A stretch of 64,000 nt of DNA from Saksenaea vasiformis B4078 (taxonomy: Eukaryota; Mucoromycota; Mucoromycetes; Mucorales; Saksenaeaceae): positions 1 to 64,000 of the forward strand of contig JNDT01001974.1 of the NCBI GenBank assembly GCA_000697055.1, given 5' to 3'. The first letter of the stretch is position 1. Every line of letters starts with the position of its first letter. A program made the translations under genes and the position numbers. Positions 1-11,316 of the stretch are shown here, piece after piece. A model generated the notes under the pieces. The model had not been told where the DNA came from and made no database searches. It was given only the letters and a program-made list of their open reading frames with translations.

Positions 1-189
1 GATTTGTATCCTGTTGCTATCACTGACTTCAAGTGAGAGTGCCAAAATCGCTTATAATCAAAAGTGGTAAGAAAAGGGCAGAGCCGTGGAAGGGCTGAAA
101 GGTGCTCGTAAGACATTCGCAAATGATCTTTTACATACAAGTGACGAACGAAATGACCAAGATAGTTGACATTTTCCGTCGAGATTATC

Positions 190-627
190 GTTTCAAAAAA
201 CAATCGCAGTCGCCGCTTCGTCTCCAGATGTACGGAATGATACAAAATCTCGGTGAAAGGTCCTCTCCACGAGCGGCAGACGCGCGAACAAGCGGATAGA
301 CTGCTCGGTGATAGCCAGGTGGCGATATTTGATACAATTTCCATTGGTATCCTTTCCTGTGGCGGTTTCATTGTTGTGAAGAAAATTGGTAGGAAAAGAG
401 CCACGCTATGACTGAACTCTCATCTACCACTTCCCTGAAGGACCTGCACCCGAACTGAACCAAACATGACGTCAGTAACAGACCGTTTAATGCACAGGAA
501 CCGTTTATCCGCTGCACTATCGGACGCGAATCCCGAGCCTGAGAGAGATGTGTTGGCAGCTCCTCAATTTCCCATCCTCAGGAAGCGGAAGGTGCCACGC
601 ACAAGGAAAAAAAAATCCCAGCTTTAG
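190..627 (+). CDS. Possible 3' end of a membrane protein gene (partial, uncertain)
   Basis: I do not recognise this. Two stretches read like coding sequence. About 250-410 encodes a charged segment followed by one hydrophobic segment (FDTISIGILSCGGFIVVKK) and a basic tail, as in a single-pass membrane protein. About 467-627 encodes a polar tail rich in Arg and Lys (start MTSVTDRLMHRN, end near RTRKKKSQL) closing with a stop. They lie in different frames and would need an intron near 410-465. The 5' part would lie outside the window. No family assignment is possible, and it may be noncoding. Confidence 0.25.
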
Positions 628-1621
628 AATTACGTTGAATATTGAGCTCACGATAAAGACGTGTATCACCATGACCAAAACTAATGATATTTCGTGCCCA
701 ATAGGATGCCTATGGCAGAAAATTTGCGGCCATCGCAAAATAATGATACCGGCGTAATTTGATAGAATTAGCAGCACCAGGGGATGGCAAATACCGCACT
801 AAAGGCATTGTTCAATGTCAGTCGTCTCCAGTCATGATTAATATTTCTGGTGAATTAAAAACGTCGCTGCTCGGATTCTGTATGCGATGATATTCACGCA
901 TTTCCGAGTCTATGTTTTCGACGTACATATTTGCTGACAGAAAGCGTGTTGCCTACCTGCAGTTTGCATTAAGATCATATAATCGCTTGTGTTTTATTTG
1001 CTGATTTTCTGTAACACACAACGTCTGTCATGATTTTTCTACCACAGAACTCTTCATCCAGGGATTTATTTTTCGGACAAAAAGAAGCCTCATTTCAGGG
1101 TTGTCACTGTCACCCGAAAAAGCTTTGCACCGCTGCCCTAGTTGACTATGCTTTCAGTACAGAACTGGTGCCCATCTGCTTCTGTCGAGTATATACTCCC
1201 GCAATTAGTATACACTTATCCAGATATATGAGTCTCGACAGTATATGGCACAGGCTCTTAAGCGATGCTACTCTCGTATGTCATACGCAGAATGCAAATT
1301 AGATAGTTGTTTGTACAACAAAATTAACCTCCAACCAGCTAAGGTCTTGTAAAAAAAAGACTAAGGCCAAGGCAAATGGACTCCAGATTACGGATGACAC
1401 CTTGACACGTTGTAGTGGTATTCTCTCTCATTTCTCGTTTTCCATCTACTTGGTATTGCGTGTACACTAGCCCGTAATGTTTTCCTATCAATATAACTTA
1501 AATATATCCACACAGGAGTCTATACATCGCGTTACGATTTCCTATACTGTTTTGGACAGCTTAACCGATCAACATAGTGAGACTTGAGTTTTTACTTTCA
1601 CTTTTGGTTTATTAGAGCAAG
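628..1621. other. Intergenic, no supported gene
   Basis: About 1 kb of AT-rich sequence with only short reading frames that overlap one another on both strands. I see no conserved motif, tRNA-like fold or repeat in it. It lies downstream of the 3' end of the proteasome gene. Confidence 0.5.
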
Positions 1622-2777
1622 CTAAGCGTCTGTGTCCATTGGCGCAACATCTGTTGCGGGAACGGTTTCATCTGCGGCCACAGACTGAGAAGCAGGAACA
1701 GCACCAGCACCGCGTCTAGTTCTTCCAGTTTCGGTTCCCAGTAGGTCCAGATACTGCTGCAGCGCTTCTCCCTCAATGATCTCAAAGTCCTTATCCTTTC
1801 CGACGATTCCAAGAGATGTGTTATGAATATTCAACTCTTTGTCCTGTTGCAAGGTGTCCCTAAGAGCCTGAAGTCCGTGTCGTACAAGGTCCTCCAAAGG
1901 CGCTAATCCACTGTTTTTAAGTCTCACGTAACATATTTCCTCTTCTTACCATCTACAAACTGCTGGTAATGATTCTCAAGATACGTCTTTGCGGATTGCG
2001 ATCGTGCGCCTATGGACATTGCGTGGTATTCAAAGCAAGTTCCTGCAGGTGAACATTCATACAAATGAGGACCGGTTTCCTATGTCATAGCAATTAGCGC
2101 AACAATATCGAAACCGTCGATCCAATCCTCACATCATGTCCAATAACGAGTAATCCAACACCGTAAGGTCTACGTCCATACTGCTGTGTGTTCACCTGGG
2201 CCTCTGTACGGTGTTAATTTCGTCCATTATTTCAAAGCGATCATCTTACTATCTGCAATTGCTGAGACAATCCGCTGTACAGGTAAAGGTCTATCGTAGA
2301 GCATCTTTGACTTCATTGCTTCAGTTCGCATGAAGTTACTATGCGCCGCACGTGTTATACTATGATTTGACATATCGATCCAGTTTACCTCAGCACGCGT
2401 GCATCCGACGTCAGACCCGCAATACCGATTCCCATATGATCATCAATTTTGATAAGTTTCTTTTGGTAAGATGCTAGTTCACCCGAAGAGCGCTACGATT
2501 TTTACGTTTTAGATAGATTCGTATGTCGCGCGAGGTACCTTGAGAGCAAGCAGCACTGCGTACTCCTTGTTTCGTAGGCCGATGGCAGCCGATCCCTGTT
2601 TCACTGCTTCCACGGCATATTCCACCTGATGGATACGTCCTTGTGGCGACCAGGTCGAAACATCGTTATCGTATTGATTTCGAAACTACCACACAACGAG
2701 CGTTAGTATAAAAACTGCCATGTGCACCAAAATACGCCCTTTTCGATATGTAATTCTAGAAAGTGATCACCTACCAT
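1622..2777 (-). CDS. PRE5: 20S proteasome subunit alpha type 1 (PSMA1/Pre5)
   Basis: This is a non-catalytic alpha-ring subunit of the 20S proteasome, acting in cytosol and nucleus as part of the gate of the protease barrel. Exon 1 is the ATG alone (2775-2777), followed directly by an intron (GTAGGT...TATACTAAC...GTAG). Exon 2 opens with [20 protein letters not shown] and continues with the family signature [17 protein letters not shown]. Exon 3 (about 2400-2460) reads [20 protein letters not shown]. The last exon (1622-1927) carries [13 protein letters not shown] and [13 protein letters not shown], then a low-complexity tail with MDTDA that resembles the acidic tail of human PSMA1. The middle exon junctions were not all resolved. 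Identity rests on clear motif agreement with the family from memory. Confidence 0.93.
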
Positions 2778-2809
2778 TGTTAGTTATAGCGCGAATAAAG
2801 GAGTAACTG

Positions 2810-4975
2810 TTAGGACCGACAAGTCCATTTAGAACGCGCGGCAAATGATGACGTGTTTTTAAAACGCAGCAACGTATCAATCACGTTCCGGTCTTGGAAG
2901 TCCGCCACGGTTTTCTTCGCTTCTCCGCCTTCCCGATACAGTGAAGTTGGCAAAAGAATATGGTTTCTCGTGATTGATATGATTTTATTTACGTTCTAAT
3001 GACTTGTACCATATACCGCTCCATATTTGGCTTTCGATTATCGCAAATTATTTCTTACATGGTCCAAATCACTACACAAGGCCTGTGCTTTGGAACTCAT
3101 TACCGCCGGTTTGCTGCCCGATGCTTGGGACAAACGTAGTATTTACCACATCTTTCACTGTATCTCTTCTGTTGCCCAATCCATGCAATACGCACTTTTA
3201 TGAATGCATTGATCGCTATTCTATTATAAGATGTTACGTTTGTGCCTTGAAGGATCAGTGAAAAGTGTTGTGAGCTACAGAGACGATAAGTCACCCTATC
3301 TGTCTAGGAATTAGGCGATTAAATAAACCGTATGCTTCATATAGGAAATTATCAATCAGAAAGCGATAATCAAGGATCTGTTGTAAGCAATTTTCGAGCA
3401 CAAGATGCCACCGATACATGCTCAAGCAGAATATGCTGATGGTCTTATTGTCAGATCCGTTGGGGACACTGAGTGAAAGCCTATACCGGCCGTCATTATC
3501 CATTGCTATATAGATAACTCTCGATCTACCACTCTTTTTTATATTATTTCTTTTCGGATTTAATCGATACAAAACAAATGCTATCAGCAACAGCTTATGT
3601 AAGCACCTCTTGAAATACGTCGTGTTCAAAGTATCCCTTTGCAGGTCTTTCTTGCACGCAGGGTCTGTAAAGGACACACAATTTCGATCGCTTCTGTAAC
3701 GTCTTTCCAATTATCCAAGCATGAGCAGAAGAGCTGCAGTTCCTTGACCGATTTTGGCAAGGCAATTTTCAACTTCGACTATCGCTTACAAGCAGTCTGA
3801 AATCTGTGAAACGCATTAAAACGTAAAATACAAGTTTAGAGAGCTTTTCATATTTCAATACGAACAAAATTAATGGACACCAAAAAGCATAACAATAGGA
3901 GAATATAATTTTATCGAGTATAATCTTAGCGCGCGATTACTGTAGTCCACGTCTATCCTATGTTTTCCGAAAACACCCAATCTCTACAGGTTCTTCACAA
4001 GCAGAAAATTTTCACCAGCATTTTCAGCTGCTGTCACTTCTCCAAAGACACGTGAACAGGTGTGCTTGATACCAGCCATCTCAATCCGGTCGACATGAAG
4101 TTCGACGGCTGCTGATGCCAAGAGTACAGCGGTCTCCCGATAGTTTCACCCTCGATATTTTCAAGTTCGATGTTTGCAACCTTTCTGGAGAAACTGGAGA
4201 AGCAGCTACACATTAAACCATTTCATCCAATTTCAACTCTCAGTAATTCCAACATAATGCCTGTATTTCGATGGTTGAAATTATCGGGACCACTGTATCT
4301 AATTTTGTATTTGGCCTGCACTTCACAGACTATTATTGTTCTTCCTCTCTCGTTCGTTTATCTGCTCTCACCATCTGACCCGAGAAGTGGGTGACGATAA
4401 TATCGGGCCAAGCAGCGGTGCGAGGAATGAGGTAATGAGATCGATCTCTGGTACCTCATCAGCCAAGCCAGCAACCAGGTAAGTTTCGATACTGAATACA
4501 AAAAACAGTGTTAGCCAATACTTCCATTTTGTTGTAGCCTACAGACATGTTTCTTATCGCGCGCAGTATTTTTGATTCCTTCAGTAGACCGAGTGATCTT
4601 GAAAGTCTTGTCAAACTGTTCACCTCACCCGCAATATCCTCCGTCGCATTGTTCGGCAACATGCGTAGGACCTATGATATATTCATCAGCGCCTGGACCG
4701 AACGAAATGAGCAAAATTTTATTTACCTTTAGCTTGTTATAAAGACTTTCTGCAATGTTTTCGTAGGAAGGCGCTTTTTCTTTGCAGAACACTTTACGTA
4801 TTTGTAATACTGGAATTCCGAGGTGAAGAATTCCACGCGTGGCGGTCGGGGGAAGTGATGCCATCATGCAACCTTGACGGACTTCAAATTGTTTTCCATC
4901 ATGGACCTCAAAGCAAACGTGCATAACCTGCCCGGTTTGCTGAATCTGCGCTTCATTGATTAGATATTTTTTTTC
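2810..4975 (-). CDS. Unrecognised multi-exon gene
   Basis: I do not recognise the protein. Coding-like pieces occur in order on the minus strand. About 4740-4970 reads from EKKYLINEAQIQQTGQV, and after an intron about 4550-4670 reads on from VLRMLPNNATEDIAGEV. A helical stretch near 4390-4490 contains ADEVPEIDLITSFLAPLLG, and 4020-4150 contains SAAVELHVDRIEMAGIK. Further pieces lie near 3730-3790 (KSVKELQLFCSCLDN), 3090-3160 (DVVNTTFVPSIGQQTGG) and 2810-2960 (TVADFQDRNVIDTLLRF). The intron after LYNKLK (GTAAAT...ATCATAG) is well formed. The mostly helical composition could fit a HEAT-like scaffold, but that is a guess. The stop at 2810 lies 33 bp upstream of the PRE5 start codon on the same strand. 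The 5' end is not resolved and may lie beyond 4975. Confidence 0.5.
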
Positions 4976-5710
4976 CTATGATTTTGCGTTCATTTGAAAC
5001 AATTTGAAGTTGCTTCCAGATGAAGCCTGCGCTTTGGAGTACGTCTCTCTACTTTTATTCTAAGCTATGGTTTGCGTGTCGTACTCCCACATGTTCTTGT
5101 TATTTCATGCAAAGGGAGTTTCAGAAACAGGAGCCCATCGTTGAAGGTATCACTTCTTTGTCCCACACAAAAAAGCGTTTCAGATAGCGGGAAGAGTTCT
5201 GTATTGCTGTATATCCATTGTCGTCCCATCATTTGTCTATATTATACCTGGCATGTGAAGACCGCATTATCTAGAAATGATGTAATCCAAGTACCACAGA
5301 AACATGTTCTAAATTGTCACAGTTTTATGTACACCAGTTTTGCATACATCAGTGTATCTTGATAAACTCGTCCTGTCCTTTATATGATCAACTGTGTATG
5401 TGCTCTCTCTACAGGTATCATGGGAGATAATTGTTTTACAGTTTTATCTGTGGCAGCACTGTTTCCCTCCCAGTATGATATATAGATATGAATACAACTA
5501 AGTATTACATTTCCTTGATTACTCGCTGTACGTAGCCCTACAACATCATCTACCACACGAATCCTTATAGGACCAATAGTTCCAATACTTCAAAGCATGG
5601 AATATTTAGGAAATGACAAAGTTCGCAGCAATGTCAAGCTGCACATTTAGCCAGAACAGGTACAACATCCTAATCAACGATTGATCGATTTTCATTAAAC
5701 AGCTTTATTG
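4976..5710. other. Intergenic or unresolved 5' exon
   Basis: Lies upstream of the unrecognised minus-strand gene and downstream of RAD9. A short coding-like piece near 5000-5050 (KAQASSGSNFKL, minus) may be an additional 5' exon of that gene. Nothing else stands out. Confidence 0.35.
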
Positions 5711-7389
5711 TCACGACGGTTGTGGTGATCCAAATGCGAACAGATGGTTATCGTAGCTGGTTTTCCTTCTGCTGCCTCCGCTCGCTTGTTCATGGCTGTT
5801 TGAAAACGATGGCTCTAACATTTCCAACGACGCGCTCCCAGTAGCATGCCGACATTCTGTACGGTGTTGTTTGTCTCTGTGTTGTGATAATAACTGCGAA
5901 GATTCTGATTTTTTGCGTGTGTCGAGCAGCTGCCGTTGCTGTTCTTCGTTCCCTCGGAATAAGGGCTCTTCATCATCACCGGCATCTGCGCTTTGATAAG
6001 AATCTGCTAATTCCAAATTCTGGTGGACCGTTGATGCAGATGGTTCTCTGGATAATAGAGGCGTCTGTCGTGTTGGTGTCCTTCTTGCCCATGAAGTATC
6101 ATTTGCTTGATGTGAAAAACCAGACACACTTGTAAATGATAGCATGGAATCTGATGCGGATTGACCGTGGGTTACTGTTGTTTCGTTATTTGAGCGTGTA
6201 GTTATCGCGAAATCAGCAATAAGCAGATTCGGCTCCTCAACCGTTAGGACTATTGGCCTAGTAAATGTCAAAAAGTTAATGCGAATATCAGACATTGATG
6301 AGTACTTACTTCCCAGGACTATCAAAGCGTGCTGTGATAGGCAAACCAAGGCGTTCGGCGTACCATAACGATGACTACATCGATTAATTTAACTGACTTC
6401 CTTTCTCGTCACGCTTACTTTGAATTCCTTCAGACTAAATACAACATGCACCTCCTCTGATACGTTGTAAGAAAGAAAATCAGCATGATTGAGAGTAAAA
6501 TGAGCATTGACTGGTCGAACTGCGAAGATGTTAGTCTTCCACTCCTTTTTTCTTTTTTGTTGGGATTACCTGTAGATGACGATATTTTGGTTTCTGTCCA
6601 ATGACAGCAAATGTTTGCTGACTCCCGAGTACAAGTTAACAAAATATATACAGCCTTTGGTGGAAAATTGCCAAGATAGTCATTTAAAAGACGAGGGTCG
6701 ACGGTAAACTGACAGCTTGTATTTTTATCGTACAAAGGCCTTTCCGGCTCGCTATCAGCGATCCACATGGAGTTTGTGATTGTACCTCCTGTTGAATATT
6801 TTAGTATACGCCTGCGCGATCAATTAGAAACGTACCATCTAGACAAACGAATTCGGTGTGTAAACGAGGTGCAATAGATGATGGTTCTTGATCTGTATTC
6901 GTTCCATCCACCACACTCAACTCACAGGACTGAAACATGTCTGCTTTTTTCAGATTTACTTTGAAAATCGTATATAGAGTCTGTTCTCTTTGTTAAGACA
7001 ACGAGGAACCGAATGGAATGCGTCACCTTTGACAAAATCCGACACATCAAGCTTTCTGCTTTAGTCACGTTCCCTCGTTCGTCAGTTATACGTGGGCGTT
7101 TTAGCTGGTAGCGCTCAAAAAATCGAGGCGAGATCCTGATAATTGCTTGGCCGGTCAAGGAGGAGTTAAGCGTCCATAAGACAAACTGAAGCAATGAGTA
7201 ATGAAGACTTGGTAATACGATTACTGCCAACCTGGGACTTTTTCGCTTCGATTCGTAACTCATCGCCAAAAGCAACCAAAGCTTCCAGGGTATATGCAAA
7301 AGCTGCGATGTTGTGTCAAAGGCCAATGCTTGAATGCAAGTAATTGTACCTTTAAGTGTATTGATCTGTAGATCTGCGTGAAGACTCAT
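5711..7389 (-). CDS. RAD9: DNA-damage checkpoint clamp subunit RAD9
   Basis: RAD9 forms the ring-shaped 9-1-1 clamp with RAD1 and HUS1. The clamp is loaded on damaged DNA and activates the ATR-type kinase in the nucleus. Splicing three pieces gives a typical N-terminus. MSLHADLQINTLK ends at a GTACAA donor, then comes AYTLEALVAFGDELRIEAKK, then an intron (GTTGGC...TTCAG), then TLNSSLTGQAIIRISPRFF and LMCRILSK. These match the family's K-x-x-L-x-x-L..GDEL..E....L..LNSS pattern and the FF-x-x-Y segment. Later exons give CQFTVDPRLLNDYL (second PCNA-like half) and RPIVLTVEEPNLLIADFAI, matching the family's P-x-x-F/L-T-x-E/K segment. The last about 150 residues are Ser/Gln-rich and probably disordered, as in other RAD9 tails that carry phosphorylation sites. 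The start at 7389 was chosen by this alignment. Not all exon ends in 6100-6800 are resolved. Confidence 0.85.
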
Positions 7390-7993
7390 TATCGTGACAC
7401 CGCAGCTACCATGGAAGTGGCACAGCTGAGTTCCACGAATTTCTTTTTCGTGTCTAACGCGACTGCGTACCATTGTTCGATTGTGCGGTTCACAGGAACA
7501 ACGGTTTTTTAAGTTACGACTCAGCGAAACATCACAGAAAGAAACTACGTTCATATCGTGAAGATTAAAGCAGCTACACTGTTATACAGATCTGAAGAAA
7601 TCTAGAACGTAGCTTGAATAAAGAACGGTTCAGGGAGCTGCTGTTACGATATATGGCTCACCTTCGTCTAGCAGTTAGTGTCTGCAGCACACAGTAAGTA
7701 TCTAACAAATTTTGATGCTTTATTCAGGATGGTGATGGTATAAACCTTGCGTACGACGACGGGTTGTTTCTGTCGTCATTCGCTGTAGTTTAAGGATTAG
7801 AAGTAGCTCTTTTTTGTTACGATAGAATCATGTTAGTGATTCCCATAGAATAGATGACGGATACTTTAATGGACTTGATGCTGAAAAAACGGAGATGATG
7901 TAGGTCGCAAAGCAAATGCTAACACAGTGTGATGGTGATAAGGAAATATGGGAGCCAGGTAAGGTCAGATATCGTAAACAATGGGAGCCGACG
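7390..7993. other. Intergenic
   Basis: About 600 bp between the RAD9 start codon and the apparent stop of the FG-GAP gene, both on the minus strand. It may include a further 3' exon of the FG-GAP gene and the RAD9 promoter. No repeat or RNA gene was seen. Confidence 0.4.
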
Positions 7994-9338
7994 CTAATGC
8001 TTCACCGCCCTGCATCGATAGACTTCAATGCGTTGATCCAAAAAGCCGAGTACAAGTTCTTCTTGTCCATCAGCATTGACATCGCCCGTTGTAATAGCGT
8101 GCGGCCAATCAGACGTGGGAATATGCGCTATCACCTATAAAATACTGTTTTTAATTTTAGTCCTCGTCCAAAGCTGCCTACTTCGCCATCCTGAAATACG
8201 TGTACTGAAGATGAATGACCAACGCACACGACAAGATCAGGGTCCTTTTCATCGAGAAAAGCTGGTCGGAATGAAATGATCTTGTCAAGGCAGAAGCCGA
8301 CCTTAAACCACAGATGGACCTGATCAACAAATGTTTTAATATCTGCATGACTTTTTCCTTGTTACCTCAAGCTTTAGCAAAACGTAGACACAACCATCCT
8401 GTCCAGCCATGAGTACTTGCTTCGCATCCGTTTTAGCCCGATCGTCTTCGGCCGTTTTTGCTGCTTTTTCGACAGGCGCAACGTCGAATCTCTTTAGGGA
8501 ACCTTTGCTCAAGAAATTCCCTACACACATCTAATCACGTATAAACAAAACGCTACCATCTGAACAAGTAATACTCTACTGAATGAATCACTGTAGGCAC
8601 AGGCAATGTTTTTAGTCGCTGACCACGGCGGACAACATGAATACATGGATAACCATCAGAGACAAGGAGACACGCTACGCCATGGCCAGCTGGATCTGTA
8701 AGTATCGTAGACTGTACACATCGGATAAAAGGGGACCGATGTCCTTGCTGATCTTGCATTGTCGCCTTCGCCGATTCCTCCATAATATTCATCTCCCACA
8801 ACGCATCATGAGGTTGGAAACTCGTGACAGTGCCGTTTGTATCTCCCGCCACAATTTCATATCCTCCCACTACCATCCCTTTTAGTGTGCTAACAGCACT
8901 TCAAGTACATACCCAAATCCTTGTCGATATCGATTTGCGTCACGGAAGCTCCCAACGAACGTTTACTGAGGAATTGTTGACGAGAAAATAGAGTTACTAC
9001 ACCATCGGAATCACCGACGACAAGATCGAGCATGCCATCGCCTGTAAGATCGTGAAGCTTTAGTGCTGTAATGCTGCCGCCTTTCGTGTCCAGAAGGTCC
9101 TCAACAGGCTATTATTTTATCGTAACTAAGTGCGCGTCGAGGGTCGCAAGATTTTACTTGCCTTCGTCTGATTCAAAATGAGGACACGCCCACCTGTGGT
9201 GCCGATGAGGATGTCGTTTTCTTCGCTTAAATCTTCCAAGAATGGCTTGCCAACGGCGAGGCAGTTAATTGGATCTTCCAGTTCACTGGACCATAGTCGT
9301 TCACATTCAAAATGCCACGATCGTTCAACAGCTGGCAT
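7994..9338 (-). CDS. FG-GAP/VCBS-repeat beta-propeller protein, ITFG2-like
   Basis: Five to six exons encode repeated beta-propeller blades of the FG-GAP type. The start MPAVERSWHFECERLW is followed by NDILIGTTGGRVLILNQTK. Next come LHDLTGDGMLDLVVGDSDG, VGGYEIVAGDTNGTVTSF, VLMAGQDGCVYVLLKL, PDLVVCVGHSSSVHVF and ITTGDVNADGQEELVLGF. Two of these carry the D-x-D/T-G-D-G-x-x-E/D-L-V-x-G calcium-loop-like signature. A 49-nt intron (GTAGGC...TTATAG) joins FQDGE to VIAHIPTSDW. The last blade resembles the human ITFG2 segment 'DIDGDGCRELVVGYTD'. ITFG2 is a subunit of KICSTOR, which anchors GATOR1 to lysosomes. The orthology is an inference, and other FG-GAP proteins such as KPTN or BBS subunits cannot be excluded. 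The stop at 7994 assumes no further 3' intron. Confidence 0.6.
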
Positions 9339-10320
9339 TGATGTTCAATAAGCGCAAAAACCCGATAAGCCGAAAATTAAAGATCGTATCCCTCTTTCTT
9401 ATGAGCCGAATAGTCATGGTCGCTAAAAAAAATCACACGGGAGTATTGAAAGAATTCGTTCACTGTTGACTGAGTCTTGCGTCTAGCATACAACACGTAG
9501 ATATCTTTCTCATCAGAGACAAGAAAATGCGATTATCCTCGATTTGCACTATGAATATCACTATAGATGTAAATTACGGTGATACGTGAAGTGGTTTCAT
9601 CTGCGATTAGGCTATCGCATAAAAAATTGCTCATCATTTCGGCTTCCGTTTAGGCTTCGGCCTTCGCTGTTCCTGTATAGATCGTTACCAACGTAATAGA
9701 ATTTGCTCTTCGTTCACACTGAACAGAAATTGTCATGCTTAATCTTACATGTCTCACGCGTAAGATTCCAGAACTTCTCCGGTAGTATTGAATCACTGCT
9801 ACGTGTCGTTACAGCAAACCTTGACGGGAAACATGTTCCTGATTTATTTTTTTTTGGAGATTGTCGCGGGATTTGTAGAGTTTATGAGAAATTGCATGAT
9901 CTGCGTGAGCTTCAAATTATTGAGCCTTACTTCTAAATGGATTCTGCACTTTGAAGTATATATTTTTACGTTTATTCAGTGCTATGATTTATTAGTCACG
10001 GATTATTCTTTTATGCTGCTCGAATAAATTCTTTCTTTCGTGGCCGGCCCGAGTTCAAGCAAGTGAATTGATACTTTGATGGAAAATTGATCAGGTAATA
10101 ACACATGTTTAGTCTCTTTTTGATGGACGCGAGGTTTATTTAGAGTAGCGTAAAAAAAAAAATAATGCAATTCAATTCATAGTATGACAGGTTTTTAAGA
10201 AACAACGAAGAGAGTGTCAAAAAGACATCACGTGCATGGTGTGTCGCCAAAATTGAACCGCTTCGATGTCCGAAGCAAACCCCTTCCCCTTTGGTCACCT
10301 CTTACACACACACCACAACC
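9339..10320. other. Intergenic, shared upstream region
   Basis: Upstream of the FG-GAP gene (minus) and of SEC11 (plus), so it holds a divergent promoter region of about 1 kb. A copy of the window's terminal-repeat motif is at 10122-10160, followed by a run of A. No gene is supported. Confidence 0.5.
10122..10160 (-). repeat. Solo copy of a MITE-like terminal repeat
   Basis: Read on the minus strand this is TTTTTTTACGCTACTCTAAA followed by TAAACCTCGCGTCCATC. It matches the two arms of the element at 35505-35675 in layout: a T-run, then ACGCTA, an AT-rich spacer, and GCGTCCAT. I found no partner arm within about 2 kb, so it is either a relic or one end of a longer element. Confidence 0.55.
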
Positions 10321-11074
10321 ATGTTCGCTGAATTACGCCGGATGAATGCGAGACAGGTAAATTGGACAAACCTGAAGAGGGAATATGTTAAGAGGGAAGA
10401 GACACAGGGTGGACTGGAAGAACAAATTTTTTGTTCCCAGGGCGAAGGAATTGACTACTCTTCATACTACAGGTCGCGTTCCAAATCTTGAACATCCTGT
10501 CGATTGCGGCATCCGCACTGATGATATGGAAGGGATTGGCAGTGGTCACCAACACCGAAAGTCCTATTGTAGTTGTACTCAGCGGAAGTATGGAACCCGC
10601 TTTTCACCGTGGCGATTTGCTGTTTCTTTCTCTTCCCGAACAAGACCCAGTTCATGTCAATGATATCTGTGTATTCAAACTTCCTGGACGGGACATACCT
10701 ATTGTACATCGCGTTATCAAGCTTCATGACGAGTTAAGTTCAAAAGATTAACATGGGTTATGCTCAATTGTGTGTTCAGTGTCAAAACAGGAAAGCAGTA
10801 CTTGTTGACTAAGGGTGATAATAATCCCAGCGATGACCGTGCACTCTATGACCGGCGCCAAATGTGGATTCACAGGGAACACGTCGTTGGCAAAGTGAAA
10901 GGGTATGCATAAGTGCTACAATTTCACTGCCCGTTACCATTGGCTGAGTATTTGATTTTTCCTAGATTTGTACCCTACGTTGGCATGGTCACAATTCTGA
11001 TGAACGATTTCCCCTGGTTAAAATTCGTCATTCTCGGTGTATTGGGGCTGTTTGTTCTGATTCATCGCGAGTAG
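10321..11074 (+). CDS. SEC11: Signal peptidase complex catalytic subunit SEC11
   Basis: This is the endoplasmic reticulum serine protease that removes signal peptides from secretory proteins. Four exons are resolved: 10321-10356, 10473-10732, 10780-10902 and 10966-11074. The protein starts [12 protein letters not shown], then has one membrane segment (about residues 15-35, [17 protein letters not shown]). The catalytic Ser lies in [19 protein letters not shown] and the catalytic His in IVHRVI. The conserved box [17 protein letters not shown] carries the Asp of the active site. The C-terminus [21 protein letters not shown] ends as in other SEC11 proteins. All three introns have GT..AG ends and keep the frame. 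Length is about 170 residues, normal for the family. Confidence 0.97.
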
Positions 11075-11316
11075 TATGATAGCTGTTATTTGTATTAAAA
11101 AACTTCATGTAATACATGCATCTACTGTATATGTGTTGAGTGATGATTGGCCTATGACATCTATTGCTTATAGAAAGAAAAAAAATTAATTTTTTTTCTT
11201 TCTGCATCAGGATCTGTTTAATGACAATTGCGCTACATTCCATCGTCTTTTTTTTTTTTTTTTGGTAAATGATGTGTATATAGATATATATAAAATAAAT
11301 AAAAGAAGAATGGTAT

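Noticed and set aside
10200..10320. Reading the 5' side of SEC11 as a longer N-terminus
   Set aside because: No in-frame ATG upstream gives the family's start. [12 protein letters not shown] at 10321 aligns with known SEC11 N-termini.
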